Of a stretch of 64,000 nt of DNA, positions 56,374-64,000 are shown piece after piece (positions within the stretch are counted from its first letter, which is position 1; each line of letters begins with the position of its first letter). The notes below the pieces were generated by a model. That model ran no database searches. It saw only the letters and a list, made by a program, of their open reading frames with translations, and was not told the DNA's origin. The translations under genes and the position numbers were made by a program. Origin of the DNA: Pseudomonas oryzihabitans. GTDB lineage: Bacteria; Pseudomonadota; Gammaproteobacteria; Pseudomonadales; Pseudomonadaceae. The DNA is taken from NCBI RefSeq assembly GCF_007665395.1, contig NZ_VDND01000004.1, positions 124,001 through 188,000 of the forward strand. The letters are read 5' to 3'.

Positions 56374-57084
56374 ATGACCGATCATCAAGACGACCAGACT
56401 CCCGACCGTCCCCTGCGCACCATCAAGAGCTTCGTGATGCGTGCCGGCCGCATGACCGAGGGCCAGCAGCGCGGTCTCGACCAAGGCTGGCCGCGCTTCG
56501 GTCTGGAATTGTCCGACGGCCCCCGGGATTTCGACCAGGTGTTCGGACGCCAGGCGCCGCGCACCTTCGAGATCGGCTTCGGCATGGGCCATTCCACCCT
56601 GGAGATGGCGGCCGCCGCGCCGGAGCAGGATTTCATCGGCGTCGAGGTGCATCGCCCGGGCGTGGGCGCGCTGCTCAACGGCGCCATGACCCAGGGACTG
56701 ACCAACCTGCGCGTCTACAGCTGCGACGCCCTGGAAGTGCTGCGCCAGAACGTCGCCGACGCCAGCCTGGACCGGGTGCTGCTGTTCTTCCCCGATCCCT
56801 GGCACAAGAGCCGCCACCACAAGCGCCGTATCGTCCAGCCGGCCTTCGCCGAACTGGTCCGGCAGAAGCTCAAGGTCGGCGGGGTGCTGCACATGGCCAC
56901 CGATTGGCAGGCCTATGCCGAACACATGCTCGAGATCATGAACGCCGCCCCGGGTTACCGTAACCTGGGCGACGCCTCGGGCTACGTCCCTCGTCCCGAG
57001 GAAAGACCCATCACCAAGTTCGAGCGGCGCGGCGAGCGGCTGGGCCACGGCGTCTGGGATCTCAAGTTCGAGCGCTGCGACTGA
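56374..57084 (+). CDS. trmB: tRNA (guanine-46-N7)-methyltransferase TrmB
   Basis: The 236-residue SAM-dependent enzyme methylates N7 of G46 in tRNA. The SAM loop [14 protein letters not shown] and the family signature [19 protein letters not shown] are intact. It starts with ATG at 56374, just after a terminator, so it probably has its own promoter inside or after the repeat region. Confidence 0.95.
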   Translation: MTDHQDDQTPDRPLRTIKSFVMRAGRMTEGQQRGLDQGWPRFGLELSDGPRDFDQVFGRQAPRTFEIGFGMGHSTLEMAAAAPEQDFIGVEVHRPGVGALLNGAMTQGLTNLRVYSCDALEVLRQNVADASLDRVLLFFPDPWHKSRHHKRRIVQPAFAELVRQKLKVGGVLHMATDWQAYAEHMLEIMNAAPGYRNLGDASGYVPRPEERPITKFERRGERLGHGVWDLKFERCD

Positions 57085-57252
57085 CCGTACGTCTCTGACG
57101 AACCGACTTGAGCTGCCAGCGGGCAGTTGGCATGATGGCCAATTGCCCTGCTGTGATGGCGGTTGCAGTCGAATTCACAGAGACACCTGGATGCCAGCCT
57201 CCCACAAGAACGACAAACGGCGTAGTGCCGCCCCTGGCGGGCGACAAGTACG

Positions 57253-58983
57253 ATGACGGATCTGGTACGTCCTGATTCGCCCGCCGCCGAGTTGCATGCC
57301 GTGCGCCGGCGGCTCGAGGTCGAGCGCAGTGCGCGGCAGCGCACCGAGCGTTCGCTGCACCTGATGGCCTCGGCCTTCACCCTCTGCCGCGACGCCATGG
57401 CGGTCCTGACCGAAAGCGGCCAGATCATCGAGGCCAACGCGGCCCTGCGGGCCCTGATGCTGAGTGCCGAGCGCAGTGTCGCCGGCCAGTACCTGTCGCA
57501 CTACATCAAGTTGCCCGAAGCGGCCATCCGCACCTTCGAGCGTGACGGCTATGCGCTGTCCGAAGCCCAGTTCCATGTCTCCGCCAAGCGCGTCACGCCG
57601 GTCGAGATCAGCCTGAGTCGCTTCGCCGGCGAGGCGGATCGCGAAGGCTACGTCATCGCCAGCCTGAGGGACATCACCGAGCGCAAGCGCACGGAGCAGG
57701 CCCTGGAGCGCATGGCGCTGAGCGATGCCCTGACCCAGCTGCCCAACCGGACCTCCTTCTACCAGGCCTTCACGGCGCGTCTGCAAGGGTTGGCGGAGGC
57801 GAGCAAGCTGGCGGTGCTGTTCATCGATGTCGATGGCTTCAAGGAGGTCAACGATTCCCTGGGCCACGCCGCCGGTGATGAGCTGCTCTGCGCCCTGGTC
57901 CGGGAGTTGCGCCAGGTGCTGGGCGAAGGCGAGGTGCTGGCGCGCTGGGGTGGCGACGAATTCGTCGCCCTGCTGGACGTGCAAGACCCCGCCCATGCCC
58001 TGCAGGTGGCCGAGCAACTGGTGCAGGCGGTGGGGCGCCAGCAGCGCATCGGTGGCCATGACATCCGGGTGTCGGCCAGCATCGGCCTGAGCCTGGCGCC
58101 TGAGGAGGGGCTGGACGTCGAGACCCTGCTGCGCAACGCCGATGCGGCCATGTATGCCGCCAAGGCGGCGGGCAAGAGCCGGGTGCGCTGCTACGATCCG
58201 CAACTCACCAGCGCGGCGCGCAGCAAGGTAACCCTGCTGGCCCACCTGCACGGTGCCATCGAGGGCGAGCTCATCACCTTCGTCCTGCAGCCCAAGTTCG
58301 ATGCGCGGCAAGTCATGGTCAGCGCCGAGTTGCTGGCGCGCTGGAACTGCCCCGGGGTGGGGATGGTACCGCCCAATGTCTTCGTGCCCCTCGCCGAGCA
58401 GAACGGCATGGCCTCGGCCCTCGGGCGCCTGGCGATCCGCCGCGCGGCCAGTCATGCCCGGGCCTTGCAGGACGCCGGGTTGCAGATTCCGGTGGCGGTG
58501 AACGTCTCGCCGCTGCAGGTGGCCGACGACGAGCTGGCCGAGGTGCTGGCGACCGCCTGTACGGATTACGGCATCGCCCCCAGCGCGCTGGAGCTTGAGG
58601 TCACCGAATCGGTTTTCCTGCAGAAGGGCGCCCCCGAACGCCGCCTGGCGGCGCTCCGGGAGCAGGGCTTTCGCGTGGCGATGGACGATTTCGGTACCGG
58701 CTATTCCTCGCTGGGCTACCTGCACCGCCTGCCCTTCGACACCATCAAGATCGACCGCAGTTTCCTGCTGGCGGTGGACGCCGACGACCGCTCCCGGCAA
58801 CTGCTGGCCGGTATCGTCAGCCTGTGCCGCGCCTTGAACATGCAGATCGTCGCCGAAGGGGTGGAAACCCAGGCGCAATTCGAATTGCTCAAGGACCTCG
58901 GCGTGGACACCTTCCAGGGCTTTCTGCTCGGTCGCCCGCAGCCCCTGGAAAGCCTGCTCGACGGCCTGCGCGCCCGCGACTAG
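57253..58983 (+). CDS. PAS-GGDEF-EAL cyclic-di-GMP signalling protein
   Basis: The 576-residue cytoplasmic protein has a short coiled coil (about 12-35), a PAS domain (about 40-150), a GGDEF domain (about 155-315) and an EAL domain (about 320-570). No membrane segment is seen. The active-site loop RWGGDEFV is intact, but no RxxD inhibitory site stands before it (the stretch reads GEGEVLA). In the EAL domain the first motif is AELLARW instead of EALLRW, keeping the catalytic Glu. DDFGTGYSSLGYL, TIKIDRSF and VAEGVET are intact. It may therefore be a phosphodiesterase, a cyclase or both; which dominates cannot be told from sequence. Confidence 0.92.
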   Translation: MTDLVRPDSPAAELHAVRRRLEVERSARQRTERSLHLMASAFTLCRDAMAVLTESGQIIEANAALRALMLSAERSVAGQYLSHYIKLPEAAIRTFERDGYALSEAQFHVSAKRVTPVEISLSRFAGEADREGYVIASLRDITERKRTEQALERMALSDALTQLPNRTSFYQAFTARLQGLAEASKLAVLFIDVDGFKEVNDSLGHAAGDELLCALVRELRQVLGEGEVLARWGGDEFVALLDVQDPAHALQVAEQLVQAVGRQQRIGGHDIRVSASIGLSLAPEEGLDVETLLRNADAAMYAAKAAGKSRVRCYDPQLTSAARSKVTLLAHLHGAIEGELITFVLQPKFDARQVMVSAELLARWNCPGVGMVPPNVFVPLAEQNGMASALGRLAIRRAASHARALQDAGLQIPVAVNVSPLQVADDELAEVLATACTDYGIAPSALELEVTESVFLQKGAPERRLAALREQGFRVAMDDFGTGYSSLGYLHRLPFDTIKIDRSFLLAVDADDRSRQLLAGIVSLCRALNMQIVAEGVETQAQFELLKDLGVDTFQGFLLGRPQPLESLLDGLRARD

Positions 58984-58985
58984 CT

Positions 58986-59312
58986 TCAGCCGCGGCGTTC
59001 GGCCAGGACACCCAGCAGGCAGACGCCGATCAGCAACACCGGCGCCAGGGCATAGTTGTTGAACTGCGCCAGGCCCTTCACCACCCAGGGCGTGAGGAAG
59101 GTCATGGCGGCGCCGTAGATCGCCAGGCACGCCAAGGCGAAGGCCGGTACCCGGACGGCGGTGGGCAGGCTGCCCAGGCGTGCCTGGATGAAGGCATTGA
59201 CCTGGCTGCCGAACAGCACCAGCAGGGTGGCGGTGACCGCCAGGGCCACTTCGTCGAGATGGCTGCGGCTCCAGCGGGAGAGGTCGGCGATATGGTTGAG
59301 CACGAAGTCCAA
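58986..59312 (-). CDS. DUF3392 family membrane protein
   Basis: The 108-residue protein has three hydrophobic segments after a short N-terminal helix (MDFVLNHIADLSRWSRSHLDE). I assign it to the DUF3392 family, seen next to hemW in pseudomonads. No function is known. It is 14 bp downstream of hemW on the same strand. Confidence 0.8.
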   Translation of the reverse strand: MDFVLNHIADLSRWSRSHLDEVALAVTATLLVLFGSQVNAFIQARLGSLPTAVRVPAFALACLAIYGAAMTFLTPWVVKGLAQFNNYALAPVLLIGVCLLGVLAERRG

Positions 59313-59326
59313 GGCAGAGCTCCTCG

Positions 59327-60478
59327 TCAGTCAGGCAGAAAGGATTGCAACAGGTCGTTCAGGAACAGCTGGCCGCGGGCGGTGGGCCGCAGGCGTTCCG
59401 GGTCGTCCGCCAGTAGGCCGTCGCGTCGCGCTGCGGCCAGGGCGGGCGCCAATTCGTCCAGCGATTGACCGGTCCGCTGCGCATACCAGGCGGTCGGTAC
59501 CCCGTCCACCAGGCGCAGGGCGTTCATCATGAACTCGAAGGGCAGGTCGGCCGCTTCCAGCCATTTCTCGCCGGCCTGGAAGGCCTTGGCCGGGTCGAGG
59601 TAATCCTTGGGCAGGCGGGTCTTCCAGCTGCGCAGCAGGCGGCCGTCCGGCGCACTGAGCTTGGCGTGGGCGCCGGCGCCGATGCCGAGGAAGTCTCCGA
59701 AGCTCCAGTAGTTGAGATTGTGCCGCGCCTGGCGCCCGGGCTGGGCGTAGGCGGAGGTCTCGTACTGGTGGTAACCGGCGGCGGCCAGGCGGGCCTGGCC
59801 GGCTTCCTGGATGTCCCAGAGCACCTCGTCCTCGGGCAGTTCCGGCGGCTGGCTCCAGAATACCGTGTTGGGCTCCATGGTCAGCTGGTACCAGGACAGG
59901 TGCGTGGGCGCCAGGGCGATGGCCTGCTGCAGATCTGCCAGGGCATCGGCCAGGCTCTGCTCGGGCAGGCCGTGCATGAGGTCCAGGTTGAAGTTGTCGA
60001 AGCCGGCGGCGCGCGCCCGGTCGGCGGCGCGGATGGCTTCGTCACGCCCATGGATGCGCCCCAGGGCCTTGAGTTTCTCGTCCTGGAAGCTCTGGATGCC
60101 GATGGACAGCCGATTGATGCCGAGCCCGCGATAGGCGACGAACTTGGCCTGCTCGAAGGTGCCCGGATTGGCTTCCAGGGTGATCTCGATGTCGGGCGCG
60201 AACTCCAGGCGCCGGGCCACGCCTTCCAGCAGGCGACCCAGGGCCGCGGCCGAGAACAGGCTGGGGGTGCCGCCACCGAAGAAGATCGAGGTCAGCGGCC
60301 GGCCATGGACGTGGACCAGGTCGTTATCGAGGTCGGCCAGCAGGGCGTCGACATACTCCACTTCCGGCAGCGTCGGGCCGGCGGCGTGGGAGTTGAAGTC
60401 GCAATAGGGGCACTTGCGCACGCACCAGGGGATATGGACGTAGAGCGCCAGCGGCGGCAGGGCGAAGGCCTCGGTCAC
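59327..60478 (-). CDS. hemW: Haem chaperone HemW (radical SAM family)
   Basis: The 383-residue protein was long annotated as oxygen-independent coproporphyrinogen III oxidase-like. HemW binds haem and inserts it into target proteins. The radical-SAM cluster motif CVRKCPYC near the N-terminus, GGGTPSLF, and the C-terminal HemN-type domain are visible. The start is GTG at 60478, overlapping the rdgB stop (GTGA). True HemN carries an extra N-terminal region that is absent here. Confidence 0.93.
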   Translation of the reverse strand: MTEAFALPPLALYVHIPWCVRKCPYCDFNSHAAGPTLPEVEYVDALLADLDNDLVHVHGRPLTSIFFGGGTPSLFSAAALGRLLEGVARRLEFAPDIEITLEANPGTFEQAKFVAYRGLGINRLSIGIQSFQDEKLKALGRIHGRDEAIRAADRARAAGFDNFNLDLMHGLPEQSLADALADLQQAIALAPTHLSWYQLTMEPNTVFWSQPPELPEDEVLWDIQEAGQARLAAAGYHQYETSAYAQPGRQARHNLNYWSFGDFLGIGAGAHAKLSAPDGRLLRSWKTRLPKDYLDPAKAFQAGEKWLEAADLPFEFMMNALRLVDGVPTAWYAQRTGQSLDELAPALAAARRDGLLADDPERLRPTARGQLFLNDLLQSFLPD

Positions 60479-61068
60479 AGGCCGAGCCGTTGCTTGAGCA
60501 GGACCATGGCGCGGGCGCGATGGCTGCGCTGGTTCTTTTCCGCCGGGACCAGTTCGGCCGCGGAGACCGCCTCGCCATCGGGCTGGAACAGCGGATCGTA
60601 GCCGAAGCCATGTTCGCCCTGGGCGGCCTGCAGGATGCGTCCCGGCCAGAGGCCTTCGCAGATGATAGGCAGCGGATCGTCGGCGTGGCGTACCAGCGCC
60701 AGCACGCAGACGAACTGGGCGGTGCGCTCGGCGTCGGGGACATCGCGCAGGGCGTCGAGCAGCTTGGCGTTGTTGGCCGCATCGCCCTGGCCGTCGGCGT
60801 AGCGGGCGGAATAGATGCCGGGGGCGCCGCCGAGGGCGTCCACCGCCAGGCCGGAGTCGTCGGCCAGCGCCGGCAGGCCGGACAGCCGCGCCGCGTTGCG
60901 CGCCTTGAGGATGGCATTCTCGACGAAGGACAGGCCGGTTTCCTCGGGTTCCACCTGGCTGAACTCGCCTACCGAGCGTACCCGCACCTGGCCGCCGAGC
61001 ATGGCCTGGAGTTCCTTGAGCTTGCCGGCGTTGTGGCTGGCGAGGACCAGTTCGGTAAGGTCGGACAT
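60475..61068 (-). CDS. rdgB: dITP/XTP pyrophosphatase RdgB
   Basis: The 197-residue Ham1-like enzyme hydrolyses non-canonical purine nucleotides (dITP, XTP) to stop their incorporation in DNA. The motifs [24 protein letters not shown], and GFGYDPLF are intact. It overlaps hemW by 4 nt and follows metW after 81 bp. Confidence 0.96.
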   Translation of the reverse strand: MSDLTELVLASHNAGKLKELQAMLGGQVRVRSVGEFSQVEPEETGLSFVENAILKARNAARLSGLPALADDSGLAVDALGGAPGIYSARYADGQGDAANNAKLLDALRDVPDAERTAQFVCVLALVRHADDPLPIICEGLWPGRILQAAQGEHGFGYDPLFQPDGEAVSAAELVPAEKNQRSHRARAMVLLKQRLGL

Positions 61069-61149
61069 GAGGACACCGCGTCTCGTTGGGATGGCGGCGT
61101 ATTGTACGCGAAGCCGGGGCCGGGCTGGCCGCGCCGCCCATGCCTTACG

Positions 61150-61770
61150 TCATATCGCGACGCGATGCTCCTGCAGGCGCGGCGCGCTGACCCGGTAGAT
61201 GCCGATCTCGCCGAGCAGGTTGGGCCACAGCTTGCTGGCCCAGCCGTGGCGGTGCAGCCGGTCCACGGCGAGGCGATCCAGCACCTGGGCACGCTGCTCG
61301 CGGCAGAGGCGCTCGAAGTCCTCGAAGGTGCAGAAGTGGATGTTCGGCGTGTTGTACCAGGTGTAGGGCAGGAAGTCCGAGACCGGCATCCGTCCCTTGC
61401 CACCCAGGTAAAGCCGGCAGCGCCAGTGACCGAAGTTGGGAAAGGTGATGATGCACTGGCGCCCGACCCTGAGCATCTCCTGGAGGATGCGATCGGGATA
61501 CTGCAGGGCCTGCAGCGATTGGGTCATGACCACCACGTCGAAGCTGTCGCTGGCGAAGTTGGCCAGGCCGCCATCGAGGTCCTGCTCGATGACGTTGACG
61601 TCCTTGAGCAGGCATTCGGCGATCTTGTCCGGATCGATCTCCAGGCCGTAGCCGGTGACCTGCTTGTGGTCGCGCAGCCAGGCGAGCAACTCGCCGGTGC
61701 CGCAACCGAGGTCGAGCACCCGGCTGCCCGCGGGGATCCATTCCTGAATGATGTCCAGATCGGCGCGCAC
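61150..61770 (-). CDS. metW: Methionine biosynthesis protein MetW
   Basis: The 206-residue SAM-methyltransferase-like protein has the SAM-site motif VLDLGCGTGELLAWL and is always found with MetX in this group. It is needed for MetX activity, and its own catalysis is not defined. The start is GTG at 61770 (MRADLDIIQEWIPAG); the longer open frame upstream overlaps metX. It is 5 bp from the metX stop. Confidence 0.94.
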   Translation of the reverse strand: MRADLDIIQEWIPAGSRVLDLGCGTGELLAWLRDHKQVTGYGLEIDPDKIAECLLKDVNVIEQDLDGGLANFASDSFDVVVMTQSLQALQYPDRILQEMLRVGRQCIITFPNFGHWRCRLYLGGKGRMPVSDFLPYTWYNTPNIHFCTFEDFERLCREQRAQVLDRLAVDRLHRHGWASKLWPNLLGEIGIYRVSAPRLQEHRVAI

Positions 61771-61775
61771 GGCAG

Positions 61776-62915
61776 CTATACCTCGATACGGGTCATGTAG
61801 TGGGAGAAGGCCTGCAGATAGCGCGGGATGGGGATGAGGAAGGCGTCGTGGCCCTGGGGCGCGTCGACCTCCAGGTAGCTGACGTCCTTGCGTGCGGCCA
61901 TCAGGGCGTTGACGATCTCCTTGGAGCGCGCCGGCGAGAAGCGCCAGTCGGTGGTGAAGGAGACGATCAGGAAGCGCGCCTGCACCCCGGCCAGGGTCTT
62001 GGCCAGGTCGCCGCCATGGGCGTGGGCCGGATCGAAGTAGTCCAGCGCCTTGGTCATCAGCAGGTAGGTGTTGGCGTCGAAGCGGCCGGAGAACTCCTCG
62101 CCCTGGTAGCGCAGGTAGCTCTCCACCTGGAATTCGACGCTGTGGAAGTCGTAGTTGAGCTGGTCGGTCTTCAGCTCGCGGCCGAATTTCTCGCCCATGG
62201 CCTCGTCGGAAAGGTAGGTGATGTGGCCGACCATGCGTGCCAGCATCAGGCCACGCTTGGGGATCACCCCCTTTTCCTGGAAGTGGCCGGCGTGGAAGTC
62301 CGGATCCGAGAGGATGGCCTGGCGCGCCACCTCGTTGAAGGCGATGTTTTCCGCCGACAGCTTGGGCGCCGAGGCGATGGCCAGGCAGTGGCGGATGCGC
62401 TCGGGATAGCTGATGGTCCACTGCAGCGCCTGCATGCCGCCCAGGCTGCCGCCGATCACCGCCGCCCATTGGGCGATGCCGAGGCGATCGGCCAGCCGGG
62501 CCTGGCTGTGCACCCAGTCTTCCACGGTCAGCACCGGGAAATCCGCGCCATAGGGGCGGCCGGTCGTGGGATTGGCACTGCTGGGGCCGGTGGAACCGTT
62601 GCAGCCGCCCAGGTTGTTGAGGGCGACGACGAAGAACTTGCTGGTATCTATCGGCTTGCCGGGGCCGATGCAGCTGTCCCACCAGCCGGGCTTGCGGTCG
62701 TCCAGGCTATGGTAGCCGGCCGCGTGGTGGTGACCGGAGAGCGCGTGGCAGATCAGCACGGCGTTGCTGCGACTGGCGTTGAGTTCGCCATAGGTCTCGA
62801 CCATGAGGTCGTAGGCCGGCAGGGTGCGGCCACAGGCCAGGGCCAGGGGCTCGCTGAAATGCAGCAGCTCGGGGGTGACCAGGCCGACGGAATCTTCGGG
62901 AATGACGCTGGGCAT
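61776..62915 (-). CDS. metX: Homoserine O-succinyltransferase MetX
   Basis: The 379-residue alpha/beta-hydrolase-fold transferase activates homoserine for methionine synthesis. The nucleophile elbow [12 protein letters not shown], the acid in the [11 protein letters not shown] region, and the His in GHDAFLIP are present. Family members in Pseudomonas use succinyl-CoA rather than acetyl-CoA; I infer that here from the taxon. I chose ATG at 62915 ([16 protein letters not shown]). It forms an operon with metW. Confidence 0.94.
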   Translation of the reverse strand: MPSVIPEDSVGLVTPELLHFSEPLALACGRTLPAYDLMVETYGELNASRSNAVLICHALSGHHHAAGYHSLDDRKPGWWDSCIGPGKPIDTSKFFVVALNNLGGCNGSTGPSSANPTTGRPYGADFPVLTVEDWVHSQARLADRLGIAQWAAVIGGSLGGMQALQWTISYPERIRHCLAIASAPKLSAENIAFNEVARQAILSDPDFHAGHFQEKGVIPKRGLMLARMVGHITYLSDEAMGEKFGRELKTDQLNYDFHSVEFQVESYLRYQGEEFSGRFDANTYLLMTKALDYFDPAHAHGGDLAKTLAGVQARFLIVSFTTDWRFSPARSKEIVNALMAARKDVSYLEVDAPQGHDAFLIPIPRYLQAFSHYMTRIEV

Positions 62916-63011
62916 TGACGGCTCGTCCGGGGCGGGGCTCGCCAGTCTAAAGAGCACCGCCGGGAGCGGCAAGGGCAGTCGCGGCGCGGCGGCCCCGGGG
63001 TGGCGGGTGGC

Positions 63012-64000
63012 TCAGCCGACCCGCGCCAAGGGCAGGGACACGACGTTGTCGTGGCGCTGCGAGGGGGCCGGGCGACTGATCTGCTTGAGCATGTCGCTGA
63101 CCTCGGTGAGTTGCCGATGCAGGACGTCCTCGTGCACCTGCAGCCGCCGCACCTGCTCCTGGCTATTGAGGTTCTGCTGGGTGAGTTGCTTGAGGGCCAG
63201 CATGCTGGTTTCCAGCAGCTGCTTCTGCTCGCGGGTGTGCTGGACCAGCGGCGTCAGGGCACCATCGTTCCAGCGCAGTACCTGGGCATGGGCACCTTCC
63301 TGCAGCGCCTGGACCTCCTGGGCCACGGTGGCGAAGAAACGCCGGGCCAGGGCGCTCTGCTCGGTGAGCAGGGTCTTGACCTGGCGCTGCACCTCTTCGG
63401 TCTTGAGTTGCAGCTGGCGCAACTCGCGCACATAGGGGCGGATGCGCAGCCGCGGTGCTTCCAGCGGGTGCAGGGGATTCTCGGCATTGTGCCGCTGGTA
63501 GACCGCCCCGAGCACCTTGTTGGCCCGGTCGGCCTCGTTGTCCAGGGCCAGCAGGTCGTGCTCGACCATGCGGAAGAAGCGGGCGATGGACTGGTTGATG
63601 CCGACCGTGGTCAGGCTGGTGCGGAATTCGCGGCGGGCCGTTTCCAGGTGGGCGTCCAGGCGCTCCGGGGCGACCAGGTCGGTCAGCAGCTTGCGCTGCC
63701 CGGCCAGCATGTTCTGGGTGGTGCGCAGGTCCAGCAGGCGGCGGTGATAGAGGTCGTACTCCTGGCGGGTGCGCGCGGTCTGCAATTCGAGGCCGGCACC
63801 GGGCAATTCCTCGTCGGCCAGCTGCGCGTACTGGGCGCGAATGGCCTCCAGGCGCTGCTCGATGAGGGTGCGGCTGGCACCCAGCAAGCCACTGGCCTGC
63901 TGCACGATGCGTTGCTGCAGCAGGCGCTCGCGGGCACCGACGATGCGTTCGGCGAGCAGCTGTTCGAGGCTGTCGAGCTGGCTGCGCGCGAGCAGTTCCA
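63012..64000 (-). CDS. C-terminal part of a long helical protein, perhaps dynamin-like
   Basis: The frame is open to the window edge on the minus strand, so the start lies beyond it. At least 329 residues are visible, almost all alpha-helical with heptad-like Leu/Gln/Arg patterns (for example QLDSLEQLLAERIVG and RELRQLQLKTEEVQRQV), and no membrane segment. A tail reading PSQRHDNVVSLPLARVG ends it. The pattern could be the stalk of a bacterial dynamin-family GTPase, but no GTPase motif is in view. It is transcribed toward metX. Confidence 0.6.
   Translation of the reverse strand, partial: ELLARSQLDSLEQLLAERIVGARERLLQQRIVQQASGLLGASRTLIEQRLEAIRAQYAQLADEELPGAGLELQTARTRQEYDLYHRRLLDLRTTQNMLAGQRKLLTDLVAPERLDAHLETARREFRTSLTTVGINQSIARFFRMVEHDLLALDNEADRANKVLGAVYQRHNAENPLHPLEAPRLRIRPYVRELRQLQLKTEEVQRQVKTLLTEQSALARRFFATVAQEVQALQEGAHAQVLRWNDGALTPLVQHTREQKQLLETSMLALKQLTQQNLNSQEQVRRLQVHEDVLHRQLTEVSDMLKQISRPAPSQRHDNVVSLPLARVG

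Noticed and set aside
60479..61141. Upstream extension of hemW in one open frame
   Set aside because: It is the shadow of rdgB. The GTG at 60478, overlapping the rdgB stop, gives the conserved hemW N-terminus.
61771..62682. Upstream extension of metW
   Set aside because: It overlaps metX in another frame, and the conserved MetW start is at 61770.

Overview
This window is a GC-rich, densely coded stretch of a Pseudomonas chromosome. Protein sequences such as RpoH, PilM, GltB, RppH, UbiE and HslU look like Pseudomonas orthologues almost end to end. Gene order follows that of P. aeruginosa PAO1 as I remember it. The species is not certain. Loss of the polyhydroxyalkanoate locus and the accessory genes would fit a lineage such as P. 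oryzihabitans/P. psychrotolerans, but that is only a guess. I see no rRNA, tRNA, CRISPR array, prophage, integrase, transposase or defence island. Almost everything is core genome.

Layout. 1-12.1 kb (mostly minus strand): the tail of an unidentified gene, then rsmE-tatCBA-hisE-hisI, the ubiquinone set ubiB-ubiJ-ubiE, a small PHA-associated protein facing a DUF971 protein, the heat-shock protease hslVU behind a sigma-32-type promoter, a SPOR-domain protein and argS. 12.1-19.4 kb: priA diverging from rpmE, a secreted nuclease, malic enzyme maeB and penicillin-binding protein 1A. 19.5-27.9 kb (plus): the type IV pilus operon pilMNOPQ followed by aroK, aroB and a DamX-like SPOR/ATPase protein. 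28.1-36.1 kb: glutamate synthase gltBD, a repeat-rich spacer carrying a duplicated piece of the gltD 3' end, a lone cyanase cynS and hemE. 36.2-38.8 kb: two accessory genes (a DpkA-like dehydrogenase and an MFS transporter) at what looks like a rearrangement junction. 39.0-44.9 kb: rppH-ptsP, a TauE/SafE permease, lgt, a small membrane protein, ferredoxin and coaD. 45.0-53.7 kb: a YheT-like hydrolase, rsmD, a pair of M16 peptidase-like proteins, then ftsYEX and rpoH. 53.9-64 kb: mtgA, a DUF423 protein, thiS-thiG, trmB, a GGDEF-EAL protein, a DUF3392 protein, hemW-rdgB, metW-metX, and the C-terminal part of a long helical protein that runs off the right end.

Functional ties. Many genes overlap by ATGA or GTGA (rsmE/tatC/tatB, ubiJ/ubiB, pilMNOPQ, ftsYEX, the two M16 genes, rsmD/hydrolase, hemW/rdgB), which implies coupled translation. 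RpoH, encoded near 53 kb, would act on the sigma-32-like promoter ahead of hslVU near 9.5 kb. Cyanase ammonia could feed the adjacent glutamate synthase.

Most interesting non-coding points: a 140-bp near-perfect palindrome between thiG and trmB; a 45-bp exact copy of the gltD 3' end plus a second terminator separated by REP-like DNA; a short ORF with a good Shine-Dalgarno whose stop abuts the ptsP start; the missing PHA synthase locus; and the PA5034/PA0336-type junction. I do not see a previously undescribed multigene system here.
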